Part shown: positions 25,245 through 33,837 of the stretch, piece after piece
Position numbering within the stretch: position 1 is the first letter of the stretch
Layout of the letters: each line of letters opens with the position of its first letter
Source of the DNA: Ga0077527 sp038316355
GTDB taxonomy: Bacteria > Pseudomonadota > Gammaproteobacteria > Burkholderiales > SG8-41
Reading direction: 5' to 3'
NCBI GenBank assembly: GCA_038316355.1
Contig: JBBQAO010000007.1
Coordinates: forward strand, 1 to 64,000
Length of the DNA stretch: 64,000 bases
Notes under the pieces: model-generated
The model's input: the letters and a program-made list of their open reading frames with translations, nothing else
The model's database searches: none
What the model was told of the DNA's origin: nothing
Position numbers and translations under genes: made by a program

Positions 25245-28200
25245 ATGCACCCGAAAACTGTCTACGCCAAGACCTCCAAAGGCGTTCTTGATTTCAAGAA
25301 CAAAACCGTCAAGCTGGACCGCAATGCCGGCAATATTTTTCTGTCAGTGGACGGAAAATCCACCTTCGCCGAGCTGGTTGCGAAAAGCAAGCTGCCCGGC
25401 AAGGATGTCGAAGGCATACTGGATGAGCTGACCCAGGCGGGTTACGTCAAGGTTTTCTCAGCCCCGTCCACCGCGCCGGCCGCAAAACCCGCCGCAGCCC
25501 CGGCAGCACCCGCGGGGCGCGCACCTGCACCGGCCGCAGCGGCACCAGCCGCCAATGAAGGTGAAATGGATCTTGATTTCACCTCCCCCGCGGCCGTAGC
25601 CAAGGTCAACGCCGAGGCCGAAGCCCGCAAAGAAAAAGAAACCCAGGCCAAGGCCCGCGCGCTGACCGCCGCCAAAGCCGCGATGGAAGCCAAGGCCCGG
25701 CAACAGGCCGAAGGCCAGGCCCGTGCCGCAGCCGACATCCGCGCCAAAGTGGAGGCTGAAGCCAAAACCAAGGCTGATGCAGCAGCCCGTGCCGCGGCTG
25801 AAGCCCGCGCCAAAGCCGAAGCCGAGTCCAAGGCCGCTGCAGACGCCCAGGCCAAAGCCGCAGCAGAAATCCGCCTGAAGGCGGCGCAGGAGGCCTCGAC
25901 CAAGGCCGAAGCCGAAGCCCGTGCGCGCACACAGTCCGAAGCCCGCGCCAAGGCCGACGCCGTAGCCAAAGCGACCTCGGAGGCCAAGGCCCGCGTCGAA
26001 GCAGAAGCCCAGGCCAAAGCCGAGGTTGAAGCCAACGCCCACGCCGCTGCCGAAACCAAAGCGCGCGAAGCGCTCGAAGCACAGATGAAAGCAATGGGCG
26101 AAGCCCTCGCCCGCGCCCAGGATTCCGTCAAACGCGAGGCCGAAGCCCGTGTCCGGATGGAAGCGGACATCAAGGCCCGCCTCGAGGCCGAGCGCAAGGC
26201 GCTGGAGGAAGCCGAAGCCCGTGCCAAAGCGGCCGAGGACGCGTTTGCACAGGCACGCCGGATGGCGGAAGAAGCGGCGCGTGCCAAAGCGGCCGCAGAA
26301 GCCCGGGCTGCGCAAGGCGCAGACCCGGAATCCATGGCCAAAGCCGTGGCTGCCATGCAAGCCCTGGAAGAAGCCAAGGCCCGGGCACGCGCGGAAGCAG
26401 AAGCGCGCATTGCCGCTGAAACCCGCGCCAAATCCGAAGCCGAGGCCCGTTCGCGCGAGGAAGAGCAACGCAGAATTACCGCGGAAACCGAGCAAAAAGC
26501 GCGTGCCGAGATTGATGCCAAGGCCAACGCCGAACTGAAAACACTGCGCGAACAGGCGCGGCAGGCATCAGCTGAAGCGGAAACCCGTGCCGAAGAAGAA
26601 AAGCGCAACCGCGAGGACATGGAAAGCCGGATCGCCACCGAGCGGCGTGCCCGCGAGGAAGCCGAAGCCAAGGTCACCGCCGAACGGGAGCTACGGGAAG
26701 AAGCGATCCGCAAGGTACAGGTCGAGGCCGAAGCCAAGGCCCGCGCCGAAGTCGAAGCAGTCATCAGCGCCGAGCGCCGCAAACGCGAAGAGGCCGAGAA
26801 AAAATCGCAGGCTGAAATCGCCGCCCGTACCGTGGCCGAACGCAAGGCGCGCGAAGAAACCGACCGCCAGCTCGAGATCGCGCACAAGGCGCGGGAAGAC
26901 GCCGAACGCCTGGCCCGCACCGCCGGAGCCAGCGAAAACGAGGAAAGCAAAAAAGCCCGTGAAGATGCGGAATACCGCGCCAAGATGGCCGAAGCCGCCG
27001 TGGCCAAAGCCAAGGCTCAGATGGAGGTCGAGCGTACTGCGCGCGCCCAGGCGGAAGAGCGCGCCAAAACCGAAGCCGTGTCCCGCGTAGTACGCGAGCA
27101 GGAACTGCGCGACAGCGCGGAAAAAAACGTCAAGTCGCGGGTGGATGAGGAGTTGCGCGCCCGCGCCCTTGCCGAAATCGAGGCTGATGCGCGTTACCGC
27201 AGCGAAGCCGAGGAACGCGCCAAGGCGGCAGCTGCAGATCGCAAATTACGCATGGAATCCGAGGCCCGCGGCGCAGCATCATCCTTCCGTTCCGACAAAA
27301 AACCGCGCAGCAAGGGCGCCATGGCCGGCATCGGCCTGTTGATACTGGTGGCGGGCGGGCTGGGCGCGCTGCAACTGATGCCGCTGGGCAGCTACGTGCC
27401 GCAGGTGCAGGAACTGGTGTCACAACGCTTCAAGCAACCGGTGCGCATCGCCAACATGCGCTACACGATTTATCCGGAACAGATGTTGCGCCTGGAACAG
27501 GTCAGTGTCGGCAGCACGCAGCAGATCAAGGCCGACACGGTCAGCATCCCGATGATGCCGTGGAGCCTGCTGCTCGGCACGCAGGAATTCGCCACCATCA
27601 CCGCCAACGCGATCACCATCGAATCCAGCGGCCTTGATCTGCTTCCGGCAATGGCAAAAGGGGCGGAAGGCGCCGCACTGCAGATCAGCCAGTTGCGCCT
27701 GACCAACATCAAGGTCGACGGCATTCCCGTTGATGTGCCGCAATTTGAAGCCTCGATCAACTTCGGCCGCAACGGCGCCCTGCAGAAAATGCGCCTCAGC
27801 GACGGCAAAATCACTGTCAATGCCGCGCCGAAGGACAACGGGCTTGCGCTGACGATTTCAGCAGGTGAATGGCAACTGCCGGTGGGACCAGCGCTGAACT
27901 TCAGCGACCTTTCAGTGACCGCACAGGTGGACCGGCAGCAGGCGACCGTGAGCGCCTTCGAGGGCCGCATCGGCGGCGGCCGCGTCAAGGGTGCACTGAA
28001 AGCGACCTGGGCCGGTGCCATGACCGTCGAGGGCGAGTTCAATCTTGAAAACGGCCGGCTCCAGGAATTGCTTCCCGCCTACACCCGCGATTTTTCCGCG
28101 AACGGCGCCATCAGCGCGAACGGCAGTTACGCGCTGCAGGGGAAAAACCTGAAAACGCTGTTCGATGCCAGCGCCGCCGAGGCATCTTTCACCATCAGTA

Positions 28201-28505
28201 CCGGTGAACTGATCAACATCGACATGGTGCGTGCCCTACAGGCACCGACGGCAAGCGGCACCCGCGGCGGGAAAACCCGCTTCGATACGCTGAGCGGGGC
28301 GCTCAGCATCAGCGGCGGACGCTACAACTACAAACAGCTGCAATTGACTTCCGGGCCGCTGAACGCCAGCGGCGCGATTGCCATCGGCGATGGCGGCGCA
28401 TTGTCCGGCCGCATCAATGCAGAGCTCGGCTCCAAGGGCCTGCTGGTTGCCCGCGGCAACCTGTCGGTAACCGGTGCCGTGCGCGATCCGCTGCTGCGGC
28501 CCTGA
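25245..28505 (+). CDS. Giant coiled-coil protein with AsmA-like periplasmic domain
   Basis: The protein has 1086 residues. Residues 1-70 form a compact helix-turn-helix-like module (TSKGVLDFKNKTVKLDRNAG, then DVEGILDELTQAGYVKVF). About 75-105 is an Ala/Pro linker. Roughly 115-680 is a continuous Ala/Glu/Lys/Arg helix with many EAEAKAR-type repeats. A single membrane helix lies near 691-711 (GIGLLILVAGGLGALQLM). Residues 715-1086 resemble the AsmA/YhdP C-terminal beta-rich domain that faces the periplasm. This suggests a cytoplasmic rod linked through the membrane to an envelope domain. The function is unknown. A terminator follows. Confidence 0.75.
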   Translation: MHPKTVYAKTSKGVLDFKNKTVKLDRNAGNIFLSVDGKSTFAELVAKSKLPGKDVEGILDELTQAGYVKVFSAPSTAPAAKPAAAPAAPAGRAPAPAAAAPAANEGEMDLDFTSPAAVAKVNAEAEARKEKETQAKARALTAAKAAMEAKARQQAEGQARAAADIRAKVEAEAKTKADAAARAAAEARAKAEAESKAAADAQAKAAAEIRLKAAQEASTKAEAEARARTQSEARAKADAVAKATSEAKARVEAEAQAKAEVEANAHAAAETKAREALEAQMKAMGEALARAQDSVKREAEARVRMEADIKARLEAERKALEEAEARAKAAEDAFAQARRMAEEAARAKAAAEARAAQGADPESMAKAVAAMQALEEAKARARAEAEARIAAETRAKSEAEARSREEEQRRITAETEQKARAEIDAKANAELKTLREQARQASAEAETRAEEEKRNREDMESRIATERRAREEAEAKVTAERELREEAIRKVQVEAEAKARAEVEAVISAERRKREEAEKKSQAEIAARTVAERKAREETDRQLEIAHKAREDAERLARTAGASENEESKKAREDAEYRAKMAEAAVAKAKAQMEVERTARAQAEERAKTEAVSRVVREQELRDSAEKNVKSRVDEELRARALAEIEADARYRSEAEERAKAAAADRKLRMESEARGAASSFRSDKKPRSKGAMAGIGLLILVAGGLGALQLMPLGSYVPQVQELVSQRFKQPVRIANMRYTIYPEQMLRLEQVSVGSTQQIKADTVSIPMMPWSLLLGTQEFATITANAITIESSGLDLLPAMAKGAEGAALQISQLRLTNIKVDGIPVDVPQFEASINFGRNGALQKMRLSDGKITVNAAPKDNGLALTISAGEWQLPVGPALNFSDLSVTAQVDRQQATVSAFEGRIGGGRVKGALKATWAGAMTVEGEFNLENGRLQELLPAYTRDFSANGAISANGSYALQGKNLKTLFDASAAEASFTISTGELINIDMVRALQAPTASGTRGGKTRFDTLSGALSISGGRYNYKQLQLTSGPLNASGAIAIGDGGALSGRINAELGSKGLLVARGNLSVTGAVRDPLLRP

Positions 28506-28529
28506 TTAGGCTGTTAGAAACAAGGCGTA

Positions 28530-28559
28530 AAAAAACCCGCGCGATGCGCGGGCTTTTTT
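28530..28559. terminator. Bidirectional terminator
   Basis: CCCGCGC-GAT-GCGCGGG is flanked by seven A residues and by CTTTTTTA, so it serves both the AsmA-fusion gene and the convergent htpX. Confidence 0.9.
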
Positions 28560-28587
28560 ATTACAGCCGACACTTTGCTTGTTGCAC

Positions 28588-29475
28588 TTACTGCACCCCT
28601 GACTGCGCGGCACGCAATGCGGCGATCCGTTCATCCAGCGGCGGATGCGACATGAACAGCCGCGACAGGCCACCACCGCCCGAGATACCGAACGCTGACA
28701 TCTGCGCCGGCAGCGCCGTCTGCTCGTGGTTCATTTTCAGGCGCTCCAGCGCGGCGATCATTTTCTGCCTGCCGGCCAGATCTGCGCCGCCCGCATCGGC
28801 GCGGAATTCGCGGTGGCGGCTGAACCAGGCAACCACCATGCTCGCCAGTACGCCCAGCACCATCTGCGCCGCAAAGGTCGCGACGAAGAAACCCATGCCC
28901 TGCCCGCGCTCATTCTTCAGCAGCACGCGGTCGACGATGAAACCCACCACCCGCGACAGGAACAGGACGAAGGTGTTGAGCACGCCCTGCACCAGGGTGA
29001 GCGTCACCATGTCGCCGTTGGCGACGTGGCTGATTTCATGGCCGAGTACGGCCTCCGCTTCATCCTGCGTCATGTTATTCAGCAAACCGGTGCTGACCGC
29101 GACCAGCGCATCATTGCGGTTCCAGCCGGTGGCAAAGGCATTGACGTCCGGCGCATCGTAAATCGCCACTTCCGGCATGCCGATGCCGGCGCGCTCCGCC
29201 TGGCGCTTGACGGTATCCACCAGCCAGCGTTCGGTCGTGTTTGCCGGCACTTCGATCACCTTGGCGCCGGTCGACATTTTTGCCATCCACTTCGAGATCA
29301 GCAGCGAAATGAACGCGCCGCCAAAGCCGAAGATCGCCGCGAACACCAGCAGGCCCGGCAGATTGAGCCCGGTCTCGTTTTCGAGCGCAGTATCGATGCC
29401 CAGCAACTGCATGGTCACACTGAGTACCGCGAGTATCGCGAAGTTGGTGACGATCAGCAGGAAGACGCGTTTCAT
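28588..29475 (-). CDS. htpX: Membrane zinc metalloprotease HtpX
   Basis: The 295-residue M48 peptidase has the zinc site H146-E147-I-S-H150, two N-terminal membrane helices (about 3-25 and 38-60), two further helices after the active site, and the third-ligand region FSRHREFRADAGGADLAG. The length is close to the E. coli protein (293). It degrades misfolded inner-membrane proteins with its active site in the cytoplasm. Its placement beside an envelope-type AsmA fusion may be meaningful or incidental. Confidence 0.95.
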   Translation of the reverse strand: MKRVFLLIVTNFAILAVLSVTMQLLGIDTALENETGLNLPGLLVFAAIFGFGGAFISLLISKWMAKMSTGAKVIEVPANTTERWLVDTVKRQAERAGIGMPEVAIYDAPDVNAFATGWNRNDALVAVSTGLLNNMTQDEAEAVLGHEISHVANGDMVTLTLVQGVLNTFVLFLSRVVGFIVDRVLLKNERGQGMGFFVATFAAQMVLGVLASMVVAWFSRHREFRADAGGADLAGRQKMIAALERLKMNHEQTALPAQMSAFGISGGGGLSRLFMSHPPLDERIAALRAAQSGVQ

Positions 29476-29566
29476 AGATTTTCAAACCCCCGATGGTTGA
29501 ATACGGAACATTAGATAGGGGCGAAGCGCGCAAGTTCAAGACCGCAGCGCCCCTCATGAAAACAAT

Positions 29567-29600
29567 TTAAGTAATTGTTTTTATTGATAATTTTATATTA
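29567..29600 (-). repeat. AT-rich stop-codon motif, copy 4
   Basis: On the minus strand the TAA ending the dtd frame is followed by AATTATCAATAAAAACAATT and ACTTAAATTG, again directly after the stop. Confidence 0.65.
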
Positions 29601-30138
29601 CCGGCAGCGTCTGGCCTGGCGTCGCGATTCTACCTGAGCTTCCCGGCAGCAGCTGCAGCCAGAACGTCACCGGTCCGTCATTGGTCAGCGTGACCTGAAT
29701 GTCGGCGCCAAAACGGCCCGTGACCACTTGCGCATGCGCATGCCGTGCCCGGGTCAAGACATGGTCGAGCAACACTTTGCCCTGTTCCGGCGGCGCCGCC
29801 GTCGAAAAACCTGGACGCAGCCCCTTGCGCGTATCCGCCGCCAGCGTGACCTGCGGAATCAGGGCCTGTTAACCATCATTTCATGCGTGCGAAATGATGG
29901 TTAACAGGCCCCTTACTGCAAACCGCCGCCGACATTGCGCAGCGACAGATTCATTTTCCCCGTGTCATCGCTGAACACCCGGCCATTCAGCAGGCGTTCG
30001 AGCAGGCGATCCGCTTCCGCCGCAGTATCCCCCTGCCTCCACGCCAAGCAGCACCAGCAATCCGCCTTCGATGGCGCCCACTGTCGCACCTGCCATGACC
30101 ACCTGCGCCATGCTGACCCGCTGCAACAGGGCAATCAC
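29593..30138 (-). pseudogene. dtd: D-aminoacyl-tRNA deacylase, inactivated
   Basis: The gene is recognisable from the N-terminal IALLQRVSMAQVVMAGATVG, LLERLL-NGRVFSDDTGKMNLS, RNVGGGL, IPQVTLAADTRKGLRPGF and the C-terminal TGRFGADIQVTLTNDGPVTFW. Dtd frees D-amino acids from tRNA. Two lesions break it: an extra G in a G-run near 30030-30050, after LLGVEAG, shifts the frame, and about 56 bases with a perfect hairpin and in-frame TAA are inserted after GGGL. The GTG start overlaps the stop of the upstream DUF3025 gene (GTGA). Confidence 0.88.
29862..29911. repeat. Perfect 21-bp hairpin inserted in dtd
   Basis: The arms at 29862-29882 and 29891-29911 are exact inverse copies (starting GGGCCTGTTAACC) around the loop ATGCGTGC. 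The dtd reading frame is intact on both sides of it, which shows it is an insertion. The 14-mer GGGGCCTGTTAACC recurs at the left end of the dispersed repeat copy at 57081. Confidence 0.9.
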
Positions 30139-30980
30139 CGGTTTTCCTCCGGCATCACATCACCACCCGCTGCCGGCGCCGGCACGCGACTCACCCTGCC
30201 CGGACGGAAATGATCACGGTCATCGTAATAAACGGACTGTTCATTGTCGGCACACCAGCCGGGCACCCCGAGCACCGGCAGCGGCGCGAGTTCATGCGTA
30301 TGCCGTAAAACCTGCGGATCAGCAATCTGCAATGCCAGGCGATCATCGATTTGTTTTAATCGTTCGGCCAGCGGCAACCCGAGAAAATCCAGCTCCACTT
30401 CCAGCAACCACCCGCGCCCGGTGATGCCCTTGTAGGGCGCGAGCGCTTTTTCACACAGCGCATGCCCGAACGGCAGGAAGTCCATGCCGGCAAGCACTGC
30501 TGCGCGCCGCTCCCAGAACAGCGGTTTCCAGCGGAACTCGCGGATCATGTCCAGCAGTTCCGCATCCGCGGAGACCACGATGACACCGCTTTCATCGAAC
30601 AGCGTCAGCGCATCGCGCACCGGCCCGCGCCCGCCTGCCTTGTTCGCGGGCAGTGCCGCATGATGCCGCGCGTTCAGCGCCGTCTTGGCCCGCGGATACG
30701 TCAGCCACACCAGGACATTGAACAGGTCATGCCAGTTGCGTTCGCGGAACTCCAGTTCGCCCCGCGCGTAGAGACGCCGCTCGTACGACAGGTCCGCACC
30801 GGCTGCCGGCGACACCAGGCGCAGCGGCAATCCTGATGCAGTATGAATGTCAGCCTGCGCGATAACTTCCTGCAACTGCAGCCGCGCAGGCCAATCGTTG
30901 CCCGCAAGCTGCTGCGCAGCCGCGCGCAGTGTAATCAGCAGCGGCGACTGCCCGGCAAATGCTTTATTCCATTCATTCAT
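30135..30980 (-). CDS. DUF3025 family protein
   Basis: The 281-residue protein matches the DUF3025 pattern: YERRLYARGELEFRERNWHDLFNVLVW followed by LTYPRAKTALNARH near residues 68-105, then LTLFDESGVIVVS and the later FLPFGHALCEKAL. No enzymatic function is known for the family. It overlaps the dtd frame by four bases (GTGA), so the two were once translationally coupled. It is soluble, with no signal peptide. Confidence 0.85.
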   Translation of the reverse strand: MNEWNKAFAGQSPLLITLRAAAQQLAGNDWPARLQLQEVIAQADIHTASGLPLRLVSPAAGADLSYERRLYARGELEFRERNWHDLFNVLVWLTYPRAKTALNARHHAALPANKAGGRGPVRDALTLFDESGVIVVSADAELLDMIREFRWKPLFWERRAAVLAGMDFLPFGHALCEKALAPYKGITGRGWLLEVELDFLGLPLAERLKQIDDRLALQIADPQVLRHTHELAPLPVLGVPGWCADNEQSVYYDDRDHFRPGRVSRVPAPAAGGDVMPEENR

Positions 30981-31212
30981 GCGCTTAGTCTACGACGCAG
31001 CGGCAGTTTCAAGTCCATCGCCGGCTTTTTCAAGTAAACTCGCATGCTTGCGCAGACCTTCAAACCATGTTCAGCCACATGTCATCTCTCCCGCCCCCGG
31101 CAAGCACGGCATTCCGGAACTAGTCGACTTTTTCGACATCAAACTCCTGGACTGGCCTTATCGCTGGCCATTGCCGACCATGTTGCTGAAATGCCGGGGA
31201 TAAAAAATCACC

Positions 31213-31992
31213 ATGACTGAAAAAACCACTTATCGCACCACCACCAAGGGCCGCGCTGAAGCCGCGGCGAAACCGGGGACGCTGAAACCGGGCATCAAAG
31301 GGCTGCTCGCTGCGGTAGGCGAGAGCACGAGCGCCGAATATCTGCGCAGCAGGTTTCCGCATGCCGGCGACATCTCCGCAGCACTGGAAGCGCTGACCAG
31401 CGAAGGTTATATCAAAATGCTGCCGGCAGCGGCAGCCGCCCCTGCGGCCGTCGCCGAACTGGAAAGTTTTCTCGGCGAACGCCCGAAAGAACCGACGCTG
31501 CAGCAGCGGCGCGAAGCCGAAGCCACGATTTCCGGCGCGCGCAGGCTGAAAGCGGGCTATCAGATCAGCATCCTCAACCGTCCGGGCAAACCGATCGTGC
31601 CGCGCGGCGGAGGCGGCAGCAAACACGTCATCCTGCTCATCGACAGCCACGAGGCCGAGGCGCTGGCCGCCGCACGCAGCCTGCTGCAGGCCGGCTTCGA
31701 CATCCGCGGCGCAGCCAACCGCGGCGAAATCGCCGCCGCCCTCGCCAAACCGCCGCTGCCCGACCTGATCATCATCGATGTCGAAATGCATGACGCCGTC
31801 GGCCTCGATGTGCTCGGCAAACTGCATGAACACGCCGAATTCAGGTCAACGCCGATCATCGTGGTCACCGCGCGCGCCGAACGCGACGACATCGTCGCCG
31901 CGCTGGCCTACGGCGCATCGGGTTACCTCAACAAACCCGTGAAGCCGGATACCCTCGTGCGTCACACCAGGGACGCGCTCGGCCTGCCCTGA
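31213..31992 (+). CDS. Response regulator with N-terminal helix-turn-helix-like module
   Basis: The protein has 259 residues. Residues 1-70 (TTKGRAEAAAKPGTLKPG, then DISAALEALTSEGYIKML) resemble the N-terminal module of the AsmA-fusion protein at 25245. Residues 137-259 are a CheY-type receiver with phosphoacceptor Asp189 (LIIIDVEMHD), Thr219 and Lys241 (GYLNKPVKP). The acidic pair expected after strand 1 is weak (LLIDSHEAE). No histidine kinase is adjacent. It may signal through protein contacts, since no classic output domain follows the receiver. Confidence 0.85.
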   Translation: MTEKTTYRTTTKGRAEAAAKPGTLKPGIKGLLAAVGESTSAEYLRSRFPHAGDISAALEALTSEGYIKMLPAAAAAPAAVAELESFLGERPKEPTLQQRREAEATISGARRLKAGYQISILNRPGKPIVPRGGGGSKHVILLIDSHEAEALAAARSLLQAGFDIRGAANRGEIAAALAKPPLPDLIIIDVEMHDAVGLDVLGKLHEHAEFRSTPIIVVTARAERDDIVAALAYGASGYLNKPVKPDTLVRHTRDALGLP

Positions 31993-32032
31993 AGCACCGC
32001 CCGTCCGCCCGGCAACGGTATGGGTTGGAACC

Positions 32033-32872
32033 TTATGGCCGGACAGCGGCAGCGTACTGCAGAAAACCGCTTACGGCCCGCGTCCACTCGGGACGCCCGA
32101 AAAGAAAAGCCTCGTTATGCCCGCCGCGCATTTCCAGCAATGGCACGGCGCCCGCTGCCGCCGCATGCAGGCGTTCGCCATGTGCAAACGGCACGATGTC
32201 ATCGTCCCGGCTGTGCACAATCAGCACGGGGCCGCGGAATTGGCGCAGGTTCTGCAGCGTGTCATAACGATAACGGCTGATCAGCCGCACCGGCAGCCAG
32301 GGATAGATTTCGCTGCCGAGATCCGGCACTGAGGTAAACGTCGAAATCAGCAGCAGCGCACGCGGCTGCATCCGCGCGGCCAATTCCGCCGCTACGGCCC
32401 CGCCCAGGGATTCGCCGACCACCGTGATTTCAGCGGGCTTGAAACCGCGCTCCACCGTCAGCCAGCGCCAGGCGGCCTGTGCGTCCGCGGAAGTACCGGC
32501 CTCCGAAGGTTTGCCGGTGCTCGCGCCGTAACCGCGGTAATCCACCAGCAGCACGGCATGGCCCATGGCGTTGAAATGGGGCAGATAATCGATGCGGTCG
32601 GCAATGCTGCCGGCGTTGCCGTGAAACAGCAGCACCGCGCCGCGCCCCGCTGCGGCAGGCACCCACCATGCGGCCAGCGTTTCGCCGTCCGCAGTGGTGA
32701 TGCGCACATCATCGAACGGCAATCTGACCCGCGCCGGTGTCGCCGTCACTCCGCCGCCGATATGCGGAAAATAAATCAGGCGGTCCTGCGTCAGCCAGAT
32801 GAAAAACACCACGGCGCCGTAGGCCGCAATGATCGTCACCACAGCCGGCAGCATGCGTTTCAGCACTGCCAT
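32033..32872 (-). CDS. Membrane-anchored alpha/beta hydrolase (BEM46/YfhR type)
   Basis: The 279-residue protein has one N-terminal membrane helix (about 8-28). The catalytic domain follows with LLFHGNAGSIADR (oxyanion), LLVDYRGYGASTGKPSE, the nucleophile Ser155 in GESLGG, an acidic residue in HSRDDDIVPF and a His in RGGHNEAF. Relatives are esterases or acyl hydrolases of unknown substrate. It overlaps srkA by 13 bases, downstream in the same direction. Confidence 0.88.
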   Translation of the reverse strand: MAVLKRMLPAVVTIIAAYGAVVFFIWLTQDRLIYFPHIGGGVTATPARVRLPFDDVRITTADGETLAAWWVPAAAGRGAVLLFHGNAGSIADRIDYLPHFNAMGHAVLLVDYRGYGASTGKPSEAGTSADAQAAWRWLTVERGFKPAEITVVGESLGGAVAAELAARMQPRALLLISTFTSVPDLGSEIYPWLPVRLISRYRYDTLQNLRQFRGPVLIVHSRDDDIVPFAHGERLHAAAAGAVPLLEMRGGHNEAFLFGRPEWTRAVSGFLQYAAAVRP

Positions 32873-33837
32873 TTCAGCGGTGGCTCATCCAGCGCCGCCG
32901 CCTGCTCACGCAGCGCGAGGATGTGGTCCTGCCAATAGCGCTGGGTGTTAAAAAACGGAAAACTCGCGGGAAACGCCGGATCATCCCAGCGCCGCGCCAG
33001 CCAGCTCGCGTAATGCACCATGCGCAGCGTGCGCAGCGCCTCCACCAGTCTCAGTTCTGCCGGATCGAACTCGCGGAACTCGCTGTAACCCTCCAGCAGG
33101 GGCAGCAACTGCGCCTGCTGCGACTTGCGGTTGCCCGACAGACACATCCACAGGTCCTGCACCGCGGGCCCCATGCGCGCATCGTCGAGGTCGACGAAAT
33201 GCGGGCCATCGTCGGTCCACAGGATGTTGCCGGCATGGCAATCGCCATGCAGCCGCAGCTGGCGAATCGGACCTGCCGCCGCCCAGCACTGCTCGACGCG
33301 GTCGAGCACGTCCTCGACCGTGCTGGCATAAGCCTCCTGCAGGTCGTCCGGCACGAAACCGCTATCACAGACGAATTCCGCCGGATCCCAGCCGAAACCG
33401 TCGATGTCGATGACCGGCCGGTGTTCGAAAGGCCGGGTCGCGCCGACCGCATGGATGCGCGCGATGAAACGGCCCAGCCACTGCAGCGTCTCGGCGTCGC
33501 CGAACTCGGGCGTACGCCCGCCGCGGCGCGGATAAACCGCAAACTGGAAACCACCATGTTCATGGCGCGTGCGGCCATTAAACTGCAGCGGCGCCACCAC
33601 CGGGATTTCCCGTGCTGCCAGTTCCAGCGCGTAATCGTGCTCTTCCTGGATGGCGGCGGCGCTCCAGCGCTGCGGGCGGTAGAACTTGGCGACCACCGAA
33701 GTGCCGTCGTCCAGCCAGACCTGGTAGACGCGGTTTTCGTAACTGTTCAATCCCTGCAACCGGCCATCGCAGCGCAAGCCGCAGGACTCGACGGCATCAA
33801 GCAAGATTTCAGGTGTCAGTGCAGCATAAGGTGCCAT
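32860..33837 (-). CDS. srkA: Stress response Ser/Thr kinase SrkA (YihE)
   Basis: The protein has 325 residues, close to E. coli SrkA at 328. It has an N-lobe with VVAKFYRPQRWS, and the kinase loop LHGDCHAGNILW with catalytic Asp199 and Asn204. The metal Asp216 lies in FVDLDDARMGPAVQDLW. It phosphorylates protein Ser/Thr and counters programmed death under stress in E. coli. The ATG at 33837 shares one base with the TGA of the upstream gene (TGATG); an upstream TTG would add one residue. Confidence 0.93.
   Translation of the reverse strand: MAPYAALTPEILLDAVESCGLRCDGRLQGLNSYENRVYQVWLDDGTSVVAKFYRPQRWSAAAIQEEHDYALELAAREIPVVAPLQFNGRTRHEHGGFQFAVYPRRGGRTPEFGDAETLQWLGRFIARIHAVGATRPFEHRPVIDIDGFGWDPAEFVCDSGFVPDDLQEAYASTVEDVLDRVEQCWAAAGPIRQLRLHGDCHAGNILWTDDGPHFVDLDDARMGPAVQDLWMCLSGNRKSQQAQLLPLLEGYSEFREFDPAELRLVEALRTLRMVHYASWLARRWDDPAFPASFPFFNTQRYWQDHILALREQAAALDEPPLKWQC

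Noticed and set aside
25442..27013. Ala/Ser-rich minus-strand frame of 523 codons
   Set aside because: It is the antisense shadow of the repetitive coiled-coil region and repeats with the same period.
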